13,685 nt of DNA from Alphaproteobacteria bacterium (GTDB lineage Bacteria; Pseudomonadota; Alphaproteobacteria; RF32; CAG-239), in assembly GCA_017479785.1 (NCBI GenBank), contig JAFVBT010000019.1:1-13685 (forward strand). The letters run 5' to 3'. Of the stretch, positions 6,579-13,685 are shown piece by piece. Position 1 is the first letter of the stretch. Each line of letters opens with the position of its first letter. The translations under genes were made by a program, and so were the position numbers. Under the pieces are notes generated by a model, which saw only the letters and a program-made list of their open reading frames with translations, was not told the DNA's origin and made no database searches.

Positions 6579-6606
6579 AATATAGACAAGTTTTTGCCGT
6601 TGGCAA
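6579..6606 (-). promoter_or_regulatory. Promoter of polA-tag
   Basis: Read on the minus strand, TTGCCA (6606-6601) is followed by a 16-bp spacer and TATATT (6584-6579). Transcription would start near 6572, a few bases before the polA ribosome site. The -35 lies inside an inverted repeat, TTTGCC-N3-GGCAAA (6593-6607), which may be an operator or chance. Confidence 0.55.
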
Positions 6607-6657
6607 AGTCTTTTAAAATTTGTTCCCAAACTTTATGATTTCTTTAACTTATCCGAT

Positions 6658-6665
6658 GTTACAAT
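6658..6665 (+). promoter_or_regulatory. Possible extended -10 promoter of the PBP gene
   Basis: TGTTACAAT (from G6658, with the preceding T) fits an extended -10 (TGn plus TACAAT at 6660-6665). No good -35 stands 16-18 bp upstream. The GGAG at 6681-6684 lies 8 nt before the ATG. The match is plausible but weak. Confidence 0.4.
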
Positions 6666-6692
6666 AAAACAAAATTTTACGGAGAAAAGAAT

Positions 6693-8666
6693 ATGCCGAC
6701 TAAAGCAAATAAAAAACAAGAAAAACCGCGTAAGAAAATACAGAATAAAAAGCGCAGATCCTCTAAAAAATCCTCTAGGATATGGAAACTGTTTAAGTTT
6801 TTGTGCTTATCGGTATTGATTGCGCTTTTGGTTGTCGGCGGTTATATTCTTTATTGTTATGCCACAATGCCGGATATCCAAAAGGCTGTATCACGCACGC
6901 GTCAGCCTTCTACGGTGATTATGGCTGAAAACGGCAATGATATTGCAAAGTTCGGCAATGTGTATGCACAAGTTATTTATCCCGATAAACTGCCTGAAAA
7001 TTTGACCAATGCGGTTATTGCCATTGAAGACAGACGGTTTTACAAACACTCCGGTTTTGATATTGTCGGTTTCAGTCGAGCTATGGTTACCAATGTTTTT
7101 CGTCGCCGCTATGCACAAGGGGCATCCACAATTTCTCAACAGGTGGCGAAAAATGTTTTTTTAACACCGAATAAAAATGTTAAGCGTAAAGTTCAGGAAT
7201 TGTTATTGGCACGTTGGCTGGAAAAAAAGTTTAGCAAAAAGCAGATAATGGCTCTTTATTTGAATCGTGTTTATTTCGGTTCCGGTAATTATGGGGCTGA
7301 AGCTGCCGCCAACTGGTATTTTAATAAGAGTGTTTATCAGCTTAATTTGCGTGAAGCTGCCGTGTTGGCCGGAATGCTCAAAGCGCCGAATCGCTATAAT
7401 CCGATATTGCAGCGTGAAAAGGCCTTAAAGCGGGCAGATATTGTGTTGCAAAATATGAAAAAATATAAATTTAGTACCGAAAAACAATATAATGAGGCAC
7501 GGCAAATGCCGATTGGCAACGGACAGCAATATCGGGTGACAGGCGGTAAGCATTTTGCCGAATATGTATACAATGAAGTGAACGGGTTTATCGGTGAACG
7601 TACCGAAGACATTGTGGTGATGACAACGCTGGATCAAAATTTACAGGAAACCGCCGAAAAAATTTTGCGCGCCAAGGTTGAACAAGCAAAGGGACTTAAT
7701 GTGACTGAAGGCGCTGTGGTTATTTTGGATAAGGACGGTGCCGTTAAAGCTATGGTCGGCGGTGTGGATTATAACCGCAGTCAGTTCAACCGAGCTGTAC
7801 AAGCCAAGAGACAAACCGGTTCGGCTTTCAAACCGTTTGTATATTTAACGGCTTTACAATACGGATTTGCGCCGGACAGTATGATTAGTGACGCGCCGAT
7901 AACCATCGGCAAATGGAAACCGGAGAACTATACCAAGCGTTATTACGGCAATGTAACGTTAACTTTTGCTTTGGTGCATTCTTTAAATGCCGCAACAGTT
8001 CGTTTATCGCGTGAATTGATGTTAAAAGATATTGCCGCAAATGCACATAAAATGGGCATTACAACACGTTTGGACTTAACACCGTCCATGGTACTCGGTA
8101 CGAATGGGGCTAAAGTAATAGATATGGCTGCGGCTTATGCAACATTGGCTAACGGTGGTAAATCGGTTTGGCCGCATGCAATTAATGAGGTTGCAACGCA
8201 CGATGGCAGGCAATTATATGTTCGTCAAGCCGACAAACAACAACAAATTATAGAACCGGCGGTTGTTAAAAATCTGACTTCAATGCTTGAAAAAGTTATT
8301 AATCAAGGTACGGGGCATAAGGCAAAATTGCCGATATTTGCTGCCGGTAAAACCGGTACAACGCAAAATTATCGTGATGCGTGGTTTATCGGTTGGACCA
8401 ATAAATATGTTGCCGCCGTTTGGGTGGGTAACGATAACGATAAGCCTATGAATAAGGTTGGCGGCGGTAGCTTGCCGGCTGAAATTTGGCACGATATTAT
8501 GCTGACAACGGTTAAAGATACACCGGCATATGCGGCTGAAACATCCAAAACAGATGAGGACGATGCCATCGGTGCGCTGATTGAAGAAGAGGAAGAAGGT
8601 ACCTCCGAATCGAAACCGGCAAAATCCGCTCCGCAAAATTTGGAAGAACTGCTGGATAGTTTGTAA
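6693..8666 (+). CDS. Class A penicillin-binding protein (peptidoglycan glycosyltransferase/transpeptidase, PBP1A family)
   Basis: This 657-residue bifunctional enzyme polymerises glycan strands from lipid II and cross-links peptides on the outer face of the inner membrane. A very basic cytoplasmic tail (1-30) and one membrane span (about 33-56) anchor it. The GT51 domain shows EDRRFYKH with catalytic Glu112, QGASTISQQ (142-150) and a second Glu at 169. The transpeptidase domain has the SxxK motif Ser377-Lys380 (TGSAFK), SxN 430-432 (SLN) and KTG 553-555 (KTGTT). All catalytic residues are present. The C-terminus is a short acidic tail (about 620-657). It is shorter than long PBP1A forms and seems to lack a large inserted OB-type domain. 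It is transcribed divergently from polA and converges on the helical-protein gene that ends at 8693. Confidence 0.93.
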   Translation: MPTKANKKQEKPRKKIQNKKRRSSKKSSRIWKLFKFLCLSVLIALLVVGGYILYCYATMPDIQKAVSRTRQPSTVIMAENGNDIAKFGNVYAQVIYPDKLPENLTNAVIAIEDRRFYKHSGFDIVGFSRAMVTNVFRRRYAQGASTISQQVAKNVFLTPNKNVKRKVQELLLARWLEKKFSKKQIMALYLNRVYFGSGNYGAEAAANWYFNKSVYQLNLREAAVLAGMLKAPNRYNPILQREKALKRADIVLQNMKKYKFSTEKQYNEARQMPIGNGQQYRVTGGKHFAEYVYNEVNGFIGERTEDIVVMTTLDQNLQETAEKILRAKVEQAKGLNVTEGAVVILDKDGAVKAMVGGVDYNRSQFNRAVQAKRQTGSAFKPFVYLTALQYGFAPDSMISDAPITIGKWKPENYTKRYYGNVTLTFALVHSLNAATVRLSRELMLKDIAANAHKMGITTRLDLTPSMVLGTNGAKVIDMAAAYATLANGGKSVWPHAINEVATHDGRQLYVRQADKQQQIIEPAVVKNLTSMLEKVINQGTGHKAKLPIFAAGKTGTTQNYRDAWFIGWTNKYVAAVWVGNDNDKPMNKVGGGSLPAEIWHDIMLTTVKDTPAYAAETSKTDEDDAIGALIEEEEEGTSESKPAKSAPQNLEELLDSL

Positions 8667-8692
8667 AAATGAAGAGAATTCGCTTATTCGAT

Positions 8693-9421
8693 TCAGGCGC
8701 GTTCTATGTCAGTTATTCCATAATCTTTGGAAAAAGTTTTTGAAGAAGTTGCCAGAGATTCTTTTACGGCGATAAATACTTTTTTCGCTTCCTCGGCTGC
8801 TTTCGGATTCGGATCACGCCAACCGAATTCGGTATCAGTCCCATTCTTAGATGAACTGTAGTAACGTGCAATAAACTCTAGGTCAAATGACTCTTTTCTG
8901 ACACCGGCTTTAGCCAGTTCTTGATACAAACCGATAACTTCTAGGGCAGAAGAATGTTTTAATTGGTATGCCAGACCTTCCATCGCCGGATTTAACGAAA
9001 GATCTCTTTCTTTGGCCAATTGTATAATCCTATCTGGACAAGTTTTATTGTTATATAAAGCCTCCTTTACGAAAAGTTCCGCAACCTTTTTATGCTTTGT
9101 ATTATTTGTATTCATAAGGCCTAAAAGAAATTCCAACATATTTGCTGATTTAACATTGGATATGACATTGCAGGTATGACTGGCCAGACCTTCATCGAAA
9201 AAGGAAGTATCAAGTCCTCTGTCTACAATTGATTTGGCTGTGAAAACATTATCATTACGAACAGCGTTGATAAATCTATCTTTTAAATCACTTTGTTCCG
9301 CACGTCTTCTTACTTCTTGAAGTTTTTTCTCGGCATCACGACGATTAGCTTCATCACGTGTTCTTTTTTCTGATTCTGTCATGGTATCTTCCAATATTTC
9401 TTTCATAGCATCACTAATCAT
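8693..9421 (-). CDS. Unknown helical-repeat protein, smaller paralogue of the 1047-3137 product
   Basis: I recognise no named family. From ATG 9421 the product is 242 residues, soluble in appearance, with no signal peptide or membrane span. A charged helix (about 10-45, Glu/Arg-rich) is followed by predicted helix-turn-helix repeats. Examples are FINAVRNDNVFTAKSIVDRG and NVKSANMLEFLLGLMNTNN, which resemble divergent ankyrin repeats. This part aligns with residues about 105-195 of the larger protein: both have an LGI/LDT turn, an F-[MD]-E-H/G-L stretch, then S-x-[DN]-M-[VL]-[KE]-F-L-L. The C-terminus ends KDYGITDIERA. GGAG lies 7 nt before ATG 9421; ATG 9427 is too close to it, and a TTG at 9460 lies at the edge of the promoter -10. 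The gene lies downstream of the exporter operon but has its own promoter, nearly identical in design to that of the larger paralogue. Confidence 0.85.
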   Translation of the reverse strand: MISDAMKEILEDTMTESEKRTRDEANRRDAEKKLQEVRRRAEQSDLKDRFINAVRNDNVFTAKSIVDRGLDTSFFDEGLASHTCNVISNVKSANMLEFLLGLMNTNNTKHKKVAELFVKEALYNNKTCPDRIIQLAKERDLSLNPAMEGLAYQLKHSSALEVIGLYQELAKAGVRKESFDLEFIARYYSSSKNGTDTEFGWRDPNPKAAEEAKKVFIAVKESLATSSKTFSKDYGITDIERA

Positions 9422-9450
9422 AGTCATTCTCCTACATTCTTTATGTTTGC

Positions 9451-9479
9451 ATTGTAGCAAAAAACAGTATCAAAATCAA
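9451..9479 (-). promoter_or_regulatory. Sigma-70 type promoter of the smaller helical protein gene
   Basis: Read on the minus strand, TTGATT (9479-9474) is followed by a 17-bp spacer and TACAAT (9456-9451), with the extended TG (TGCTACAAT). Spacer length, extended -10 and the TTGC/GCAA frame equal those of the promoter at 983-1011. The transcript start is near 9444. Confidence 0.8.
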
Positions 9480-9483
9480 GAGT

Positions 9484-9509
9484 TTTCTGCTAAAATTTAA
9501 CTTTTATGT
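9484..9509 (-). promoter_or_regulatory. Conserved 26-bp upstream box, copy B
   Basis: This is the minus-strand copy of the box at 953-978, identical at 25 of 26 positions and also ending 4 bp before the -35. It begins 10 bp after the permease stop codon (9520-9522), so the whole regulatory module fits in the short gap between the two genes. No terminator is seen between the permease gene and this promoter, so read-through from the exporter operon is possible. Confidence 0.65.
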
Positions 9510-9519
9510 TGAGAATATT

Positions 9520-10752
9520 TTATTCGTATCTTAAAGCGTTAATCGGGTTTAACAGCGAGGCCTTGTAGGCCGGGAAAAAGCCGAATATTAAGCCGACAAT
9601 ACCGGAAAAGCTGAACGGCAATACCACATAAAATGCCGATAAGGCCGCCGGAAAAGTTGATGAAATAAGGGGTAGGGCATAGACACACCCGATACCGATG
9701 ACAACCCCCATCAAACCGCCTAACAGAGATAAAATCAGAGCTTCAGTCAAAAATTGCAACCGAATGTCCCAACGTTTGGCACCGATTGCCATGCGAATAC
9801 CGATTTCGCGCGTGCGTTCGGTAACCGATACCAACATAATATTCATAATGCCGATACCGCCGACAATCAGTGAAATTGAGGCAATAAAGCCCAGAAAAAC
9901 CGTCATAATCTGTGTGGAACTTTGCATCATTTCCATAAACTGTGTTAAGTTCATAATTGTAAAATCATCTTCTTTGGTTAAGCCGAGATTATGGCGTTGG
10001 CGCAGCAGAGCCGAAATTTCATCTTGTGATGTATAAGTGTCCTCAGCACGATATGTTTGCAACATCAGCATATTTACCATATCCGGAAACCGAGTGCCGG
10101 AAACTTTTTTCTGCACGGTGGAAAGCGGCAGATAAATCATATCATCCTGATCTTGTCCCGGACCGCTTTGTCCGCGGGCAACCAGTGTGCCGATAACCGT
10201 GAAAGGTATGCCTTTGACACGAATTGTTTTGCCTAACGGATCAATGTCTCCGAATAATTCTTTGGCAACGGTTTGTCCCAAAATAACAACTTTATTGGCA
10301 TTTTTAATGTCTGCTTCAGAAAAGAAACGTCCGTATGCCAAATCCCATTCTTTAATTTCAAAGTAGCGGTTATCGGTGCCGACAATGCTGGTTGCCCAGT
10401 TGGTATTACCGTAAACAAGTTGCCCGCTGTCATTTATAACAGGTGCGGCTAAGTGTACGGCGGCTACTTTTTCTTCAATGGCATCGGCATCGCCGTTTTT
10501 TAAAGTCGGTTGAGAACCGTGTCCCATACGCGCACCGCCGGAAGTGGACGAGCCGGAGCGAACCATAACTAAATTTGTCCCCATACTGCGCATTTCATTT
10601 TGCAAAGATATCTGCGCACCGTTGCCGATAGAAAGCATGACGATAACTGCCGCTACACCGATAATAATGCCCAAACTGGTTAAGACAGAACGCATTTTGT
10701 TGGCGTGAATGGCGCGTATGGCAATCTTTAAGATGGTTTTAAATTCAATCAT
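9520..10752 (-). CDS. MacB/FtsX-type ABC transporter permease
   Basis: This 410-residue permease is the membrane half of a MacB-like type VII ABC exporter, which works by mechanotransmission rather than by a channel. One span near the N-terminus (about 21-43, SVLTSLGIIIGVAAVIVML) is followed by a large periplasmic domain (about 45-270). Three more spans come in the C-terminal third with the FtsX-family loop ERTREIGIRMAIGAKRWDI, and the protein ends in the usual PINALRYE. E. coli MacB has the ATPase fused in front of this domain; here it is a separate gene whose end overlaps this start by 8 bp (ATGATTGA). The substrate is unknown. The exporter is expected to work with an outer-membrane TolC-like channel, which is not in the window. 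Confidence 0.92.
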   Translation of the reverse strand: MIEFKTILKIAIRAIHANKMRSVLTSLGIIIGVAAVIVMLSIGNGAQISLQNEMRSMGTNLVMVRSGSSTSGGARMGHGSQPTLKNGDADAIEEKVAAVHLAAPVINDSGQLVYGNTNWATSIVGTDNRYFEIKEWDLAYGRFFSEADIKNANKVVILGQTVAKELFGDIDPLGKTIRVKGIPFTVIGTLVARGQSGPGQDQDDMIYLPLSTVQKKVSGTRFPDMVNMLMLQTYRAEDTYTSQDEISALLRQRHNLGLTKEDDFTIMNLTQFMEMMQSSTQIMTVFLGFIASISLIVGGIGIMNIMLVSVTERTREIGIRMAIGAKRWDIRLQFLTEALILSLLGGLMGVVIGIGCVYALPLISSTFPAALSAFYVVLPFSFSGIVGLIFGFFPAYKASLLNPINALRYE

Positions 10753-11452
10753 GCTTGCCTCGTTTGCTGTTTGGTTTATCCGAGTGAATCTCGCCGTCTA
10801 CGATTTTGATAATGCGGTTGGCATATAGAGCAATGTCTTCCTCATGGGTAACCAAAATAATCGTGCGGTGAAATTCTTTATTGAGCTTGGTAAAGAGGTT
10901 CATAATTTCCACACTCATCTTGGTATCCAAATTTCCGGTCGGTTCATCGGCAAAAATAATCGGGGCATCATTGACTATGGCTCGGGCAATAGCCACACGC
11001 TGTTGCTGTCCGCCGGACAGCTGATTCGGCAGGTGATGCAAACGCTCGCCCAAACCGACACTGACAAGAGCCGCTTTCGCTTTTTCAGCGCGTGTTGTAT
11101 CATCAATGCCGGCATAAACCATCGGTAACTCTACGTTTTCCATGGCAGAAGTACGAGACAGAAGGTTAAATCCTTGAAAGACAAAGCCGATTTTACGATT
11201 GCGAAGTGTTGCTAAGTCGTCGGCATCAAGATTTTCCACATTGTGACCATCCAATAAATATTGTCCGGATGTCGGTATGTCCAAACAACCCAGAATATTC
11301 ATAAGCGTTGATTTTCCGGAACCGGAAGGTCCCATAATTGCCACAAACTCGCCGGCATTAATCGTTAAATCAATGCCTTTTAATATTTCCAAGTCAAAAC
11401 CGTCCAACGGATAGCTTTTGTGAATATTTTTTAATTCAATAAGCGGTTTCAT
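10745..11452 (-). CDS. ABC transporter ATP-binding protein, MacB/LolD-type
   Basis: This 235-residue nucleotide-binding protein powers the neighbouring permease. Visible motifs are Walker A GPSGSGKST (41-49), Q-loop Gln93, signature LSGGQQ (145-150), Walker B IIFADE (165-170) and H-loop His203. All catalytic residues are present. The sequence is of the MacB/LolD/YknY type. The start codon shares one base with the fusion-protein stop (TAATG) and the 3' end overlaps the permease start by 8 bp, so the three genes are almost certainly translationally coupled and their products form one complex. Confidence 0.95.
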   Translation of the reverse strand: MKPLIELKNIHKSYPLDGFDLEILKGIDLTINAGEFVAIMGPSGSGKSTLMNILGCLDIPTSGQYLLDGHNVENLDADDLATLRNRKIGFVFQGFNLLSRTSAMENVELPMVYAGIDDTTRAEKAKAALVSVGLGERLHHLPNQLSGGQQQRVAIARAIVNDAPIIFADEPTGNLDTKMSVEIMNLFTKLNKEFHRTIILVTHEEDIALYANRIIKIVDGEIHSDKPNSKRGKHD

Positions 11453-12651
11453 TAACGCGGCATCCTCATTCTCATTCTGGGTGCGGTCTTATGGTTGCCG
11501 GAAGTTTTTGAAACAATGACTTTATCGCCGGCTTTTAATTCTTCACCGGCACTAATGATTTGTGTGTTGTTATCATCACTGACACCCAATGTTACACTGA
11601 TACGCTCAGGTTTGCCGTTGTTTAATATCCATAATCCGCGGTCCTGATAACGTTTAGCCGTGCCGTCATCCAAATAGAACCGCAAAGCCTGATTCGGAGC
11701 CAACAGAACGTTTTTCTCTTCTGCCGTAATGATTTCAACATTGGCTGTCATTCCCGGTTTGAGTTTAAGGTTTGTATTGTCAATTTCAATAACAACCGTA
11801 TAGGTGACAACATTAGAAGTCATAACGGCTTCATTGCGCACTTGTACGACTTTGCCGTAAAAATATTCATCGGCGTAACTGTCAACGGTAAAACGGGCTG
11901 TTTGTCCGTCTTTAACCTTGGCAATGTCTGCTTCTACAACAGATGCTTCAATCTGCATTTTGGTTAAATCTTCCGCCACGGAAAATAATTCCGGTGTGGA
12001 AAAACTGGCGGCGACGGTTTGTCCGACTTCCACCGCTTTAGAAATAACAATGCCGTTGACCGGTGATTTAATTTCGGTGTATGAAAGTTCCGTCTGTGCG
12101 GAATTTAATGATGCTTCGGCTTGTTTGACTTGTGCCTGTTCCAAACCTAATTGTACTACGGCATTATCATAATCGCGTTCGGCAGCTTCCAAATCTTTTT
12201 CGGTGGAATATTTTGAGGCGTTTAATTTAGAAATTCTATCCAGTGCCTTTTTATAATATTTGATATTGTTTTCCACAACGGCGACCTGAGCTTTGGCAAT
12301 TTCCAATGCAGCTTCGCGTTGGGCCACGTTTGCCTTGGCATTATCTTGGTCTATCAATGCTAACAGTTGTCCTTCCTTGACTTCCGAATTGTAATCAACA
12401 TAAATTTCTGCAATACGGCCGGAGGCTTGGGTGCCGATGGAAACGGTTGACAGAGGATTTATTGTACCGGAAGCCGTGATGCTTTCGGTTATATTTCCCA
12501 TCGTCAGCGGTTGAGTGTTGAAATTTTGGTTGTCATTATTGCCGGTAAAGAGTTTCAGCAATAAAAGAATAATTATAACAGCACCGCCGATTATGATGTT
12601 GCGGCGTGTGAGATACGGTTTTACAGTTTGCTGAATATTTTCAAATTTCAT
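11452..12651 (-). CDS. macA: MacA-like periplasmic adaptor (membrane fusion protein, HlyD/RND type)
   Basis: From ATG 12651 the protein has 399 residues. It has a short cytoplasmic start, one membrane span (about 19-32, IIIGGAVIIILLLL) and a periplasmic body. The body begins with a lipoyl half-motif (ASGTINPLSTVSIGTQASGR), followed by a long alpha-helical hairpin rich in Ala, Glu and Gln (about 95-185). The second lipoyl half is SPVNGIVISKAVEVGQ, then come beta-barrel and membrane-proximal domains. It links the inner-membrane pump to an outer-membrane channel. The C-terminus has an odd RMRMRMPR tail. ATG 12651 is preferred because AAAGG stands 7 nt before it. The in-frame ATG at 12666 has no ribosome site and lies within about 6 bases of the predicted transcript start. 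It is the first gene of the exporter operon. Confidence 0.9.
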   Translation of the reverse strand: MKFENIQQTVKPYLTRRNIIIGGAVIIILLLLKLFTGNNDNQNFNTQPLTMGNITESITASGTINPLSTVSIGTQASGRIAEIYVDYNSEVKEGQLLALIDQDNAKANVAQREAALEIAKAQVAVVENNIKYYKKALDRISKLNASKYSTEKDLEAAERDYDNAVVQLGLEQAQVKQAEASLNSAQTELSYTEIKSPVNGIVISKAVEVGQTVAASFSTPELFSVAEDLTKMQIEASVVEADIAKVKDGQTARFTVDSYADEYFYGKVVQVRNEAVMTSNVVTYTVVIEIDNTNLKLKPGMTANVEIITAEEKNVLLAPNQALRFYLDDGTAKRYQDRGLWILNNGKPERISVTLGVSDDNNTQIISAGEELKAGDKVIVSKTSGNHKTAPRMRMRMPR

Positions 12652-12666
12652 CGGAATGCCTTTCAT

Positions 12667-12866
12667 TTATCTGCCGACATTATAAAATTATTTTCGGTGC
12701 TGTCTATAAAAAATAGCAATAAGTCATATATTTTTCTACAAATAAGTATGTATATTACCCGAAAATTCGGGTGCAAAGGTTTGGGATAAAGTAATAAAAA
12801 AAACTTTATTTTTGCAATCTTTTGCTGTATACAGGCCTCAGGTTTGACTACAAAAGGAATATCTGT
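12667..12866. other. Divergent intergenic region between the exporter operon and the M23 gene
   Basis: This 200-bp AT-rich gap holds the exporter promoter and a perfect inverted repeat CCCGAA-AA-TTCGGG (12758-12771) that could be an operator. No convincing plus-strand promoter for the M23 gene was found. A TATATT at 12751-12756 lacks a good -35. No RNA gene is visible. Confidence 0.4.
12679..12706 (-). promoter_or_regulatory. Promoter of the MacAB-like operon
   Basis: On the minus strand, TAGACA (12706-12701) is followed by a 16-bp spacer and a perfect TATAAT (12684-12679). Transcription would start near 12672, giving a short leader with AAAGG before ATG 12651. Confidence 0.6.
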
Positions 12867-13685
12867 TTGAAGAAAAACAAATACAAATTGAAAAAGCGCA
12901 AGGTACAATATACCGAGAAAAAGCCTTTTTTGGCGGATAAAGAAATTATCTTTCGCAGTTCGGGACGCGCTAAAGTTTTCAATATCTCACACAATTTGCA
13001 GGTTTTTATGCTGATTTTGCTGGCAGCGGTGTTTTGCTGGTCCGGTTATAATTACTATTATTATCATCGTTCGGCAAAAATTATTCATCGTAAAGACAAA
13101 GAGTTGGATAAAACCAGAGGAGCCTATATGGACTTGATGTCCGATGTGACGGCATTGCAGAACAATTTAAAAGACGTGATGGCTTCGGTTAAAGAAGCCG
13201 GAAGTGGTATGAATGAGTTGAATGCTTATAAAGAACATGCTCTTGCCGTTGAAGATAAAATCAAACAGATTGCCGATACGGAAGTTTGGATTGATCCGGA
13301 AGATATAGAAGATAAGGTCAGTAAGAAAGAGGCATTGATTCAAAAAGATATTGCCATGCGTGAAAACAGCACTCTGCGTTTTAAAATCAGCGTATTGGAT
13401 GCTAAATTGCAGGATTTGCAAAAAACGGTTCAAGGATTAGAAGATGCCGAAATTGCAATTTTGGATAAGATTGAAAAAATTTCCGATAAGGAAATAGATG
13501 AAGTCAAAAATTCTCTTTCCCAAATTAACAACACATTGAAAGTTCAAAGACAATATTTTAATCCGCTTTCCAATTTCAAAGACGGCAAAGGCGGAGTATA
13601 TGAACCTTTGAAAGGTAGTGAGATAAACGGAAAGTTGTTGGATAAGATGTCTGAAACTTTCCAAAAGTTGGACATGGCAGAACAA
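12867..13685 (+). CDS. Membrane-anchored M23-type peptidase, N-terminal part (truncated by window end)
   Basis: An open frame of 273 codons starts at TTG 12867 (AAGGA 8 nt before) and is still open at the window edge. It has a basic N-terminus, the stretch EIIFRSSGRAKVFNIS, one membrane span (about 44-64) rich in Tyr at its outer side, and a long coiled coil (about 70-230). This layout matches the N-terminal region of alphaproteobacterial M23 metallopeptidases (DUF5930-like), which cut peptidoglycan cross-links or, if inactive, activate amidases. The catalytic domain would lie beyond the window, so family assignment rests on the anchor and coiled coil alone. The TTG start seems real: the only upstream alternative, a TTG at 12822, has no ribosome site. 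An EnvC-like or cell-division coiled-coil protein is the main alternative. Confidence 0.7.
   Translation, partial: MKKNKYKLKKRKVQYTEKKPFLADKEIIFRSSGRAKVFNISHNLQVFMLILLAAVFCWSGYNYYYYHRSAKIIHRKDKELDKTRGAYMDLMSDVTALQNNLKDVMASVKEAGSGMNELNAYKEHALAVEDKIKQIADTEVWIDPEDIEDKVSKKEALIQKDIAMRENSTLRFKISVLDAKLQDLQKTVQGLEDAEIAILDKIEKISDKEIDEVKNSLSQINNTLKVQRQYFNPLSNFKDGKGGVYEPLKGSEINGKLLDKMSETFQKLDMAEQ

Noticed and set aside
6560..6589. Upstream ATG at 6589 for polA
   Set aside because: It overlaps the likely promoter -10 and adds residues not typical of PolA. GGAG stands in front of ATG 6559, and MSKVCLIDGSG is a normal PolA start.
8676..8694. Hairpin as terminator between the PBP gene and the smaller helical protein gene
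   Set aside because: The stem is short with a bulge and overlaps the minus-strand stop codon. A T-run exists only some bases further on, so the evidence is too weak to list.
9422..9460. TTG at 9460 as start of the smaller helical protein (255 residues)
   Set aside because: It likewise adjoins the -10 and precedes the predicted transcript start. The parallel false extension in both genes results from the shared TTGC promoter motif.
10745..10752. Frameshift splitting a fused MacB into two genes
   Set aside because: The ATPase has a full C-terminus, the permease a proper start, and the 8-bp ATG overlap is a normal coupled arrangement. Unfused MacB-type pairs are common.
12663..12908. 81-codon minus-strand frame upstream of the exporter operon
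   Set aside because: It covers the exporter promoter and the start of the M23 gene, has a low-complexity Phe/Leu-rich product and no ribosome site.
1..13685. CRISPR array, tRNA, rRNA or prophage genes
   Set aside because: No regularly spaced repeats, cloverleaf structures, ribosomal sequences or phage-like gene clusters were seen on either strand.

Overview
The window comes from an AT-rich Gram-negative genome, most likely an alphaproteobacterium and possibly host-associated. The main hints are the split MacAB-type exporter, the PolA-Tag pair, and an M23 peptidase whose N-terminal membrane-anchored region resembles the alphaproteobacterial kind. Taxonomy is an inference from protein style only.

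Layout. A short IS200-type insertion sequence (about 1-695) carries one Y1 transposase gene, with a hairpin at each end and a hairpin that hides its ribosome binding site. Between the IS and 1046 lie a possible 54-residue ORF on the minus strand and a strong promoter. That promoter drives a large unrecognised, probably membrane-anchored, helical protein (1047-3137). A bidirectional terminator separates it from the convergent polA-tag operon (minus strand, 6559 to 3205). A divergent intergenic region then leads to a class A penicillin-binding protein (6693-8666). A second unrecognised helical protein (minus, 9421 to 8693) converges on the PBP gene. Upstream of it, in the same direction, is a tightly overlapped three-gene exporter operon: membrane fusion protein, ABC ATPase and FtsX/MacB-type permease (12651 to 9520). 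At the right edge the N-terminal part of an M23 peptidase gene starts at a TTG (12867) and runs out of the window.

The most notable observation joins the two unrecognised genes. They lie 8.4 kb apart in opposite orientation, yet share an ungapped upstream module. It holds a box of 26 bp (25 identical) ending 4 bp before the -35 hexamer, the same 17-bp promoter spacing, and the same TTGC...GCAA frame around the -10. Their proteins also align in a block of about 90 residues that looks like divergent ankyrin-type or other alpha-solenoid repeats. This looks like a small co-regulated paralogous family that may have more members elsewhere in the genome. Its function cannot be told from the sequence.

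The remaining genes are housekeeping or envelope functions: DNA repair synthesis (PolA, whose proofreading residues appear lost), alkylation repair (Tag), peptidoglycan synthesis (PBP), peptidoglycan hydrolysis or its control (M23), and export (MacAB-like).
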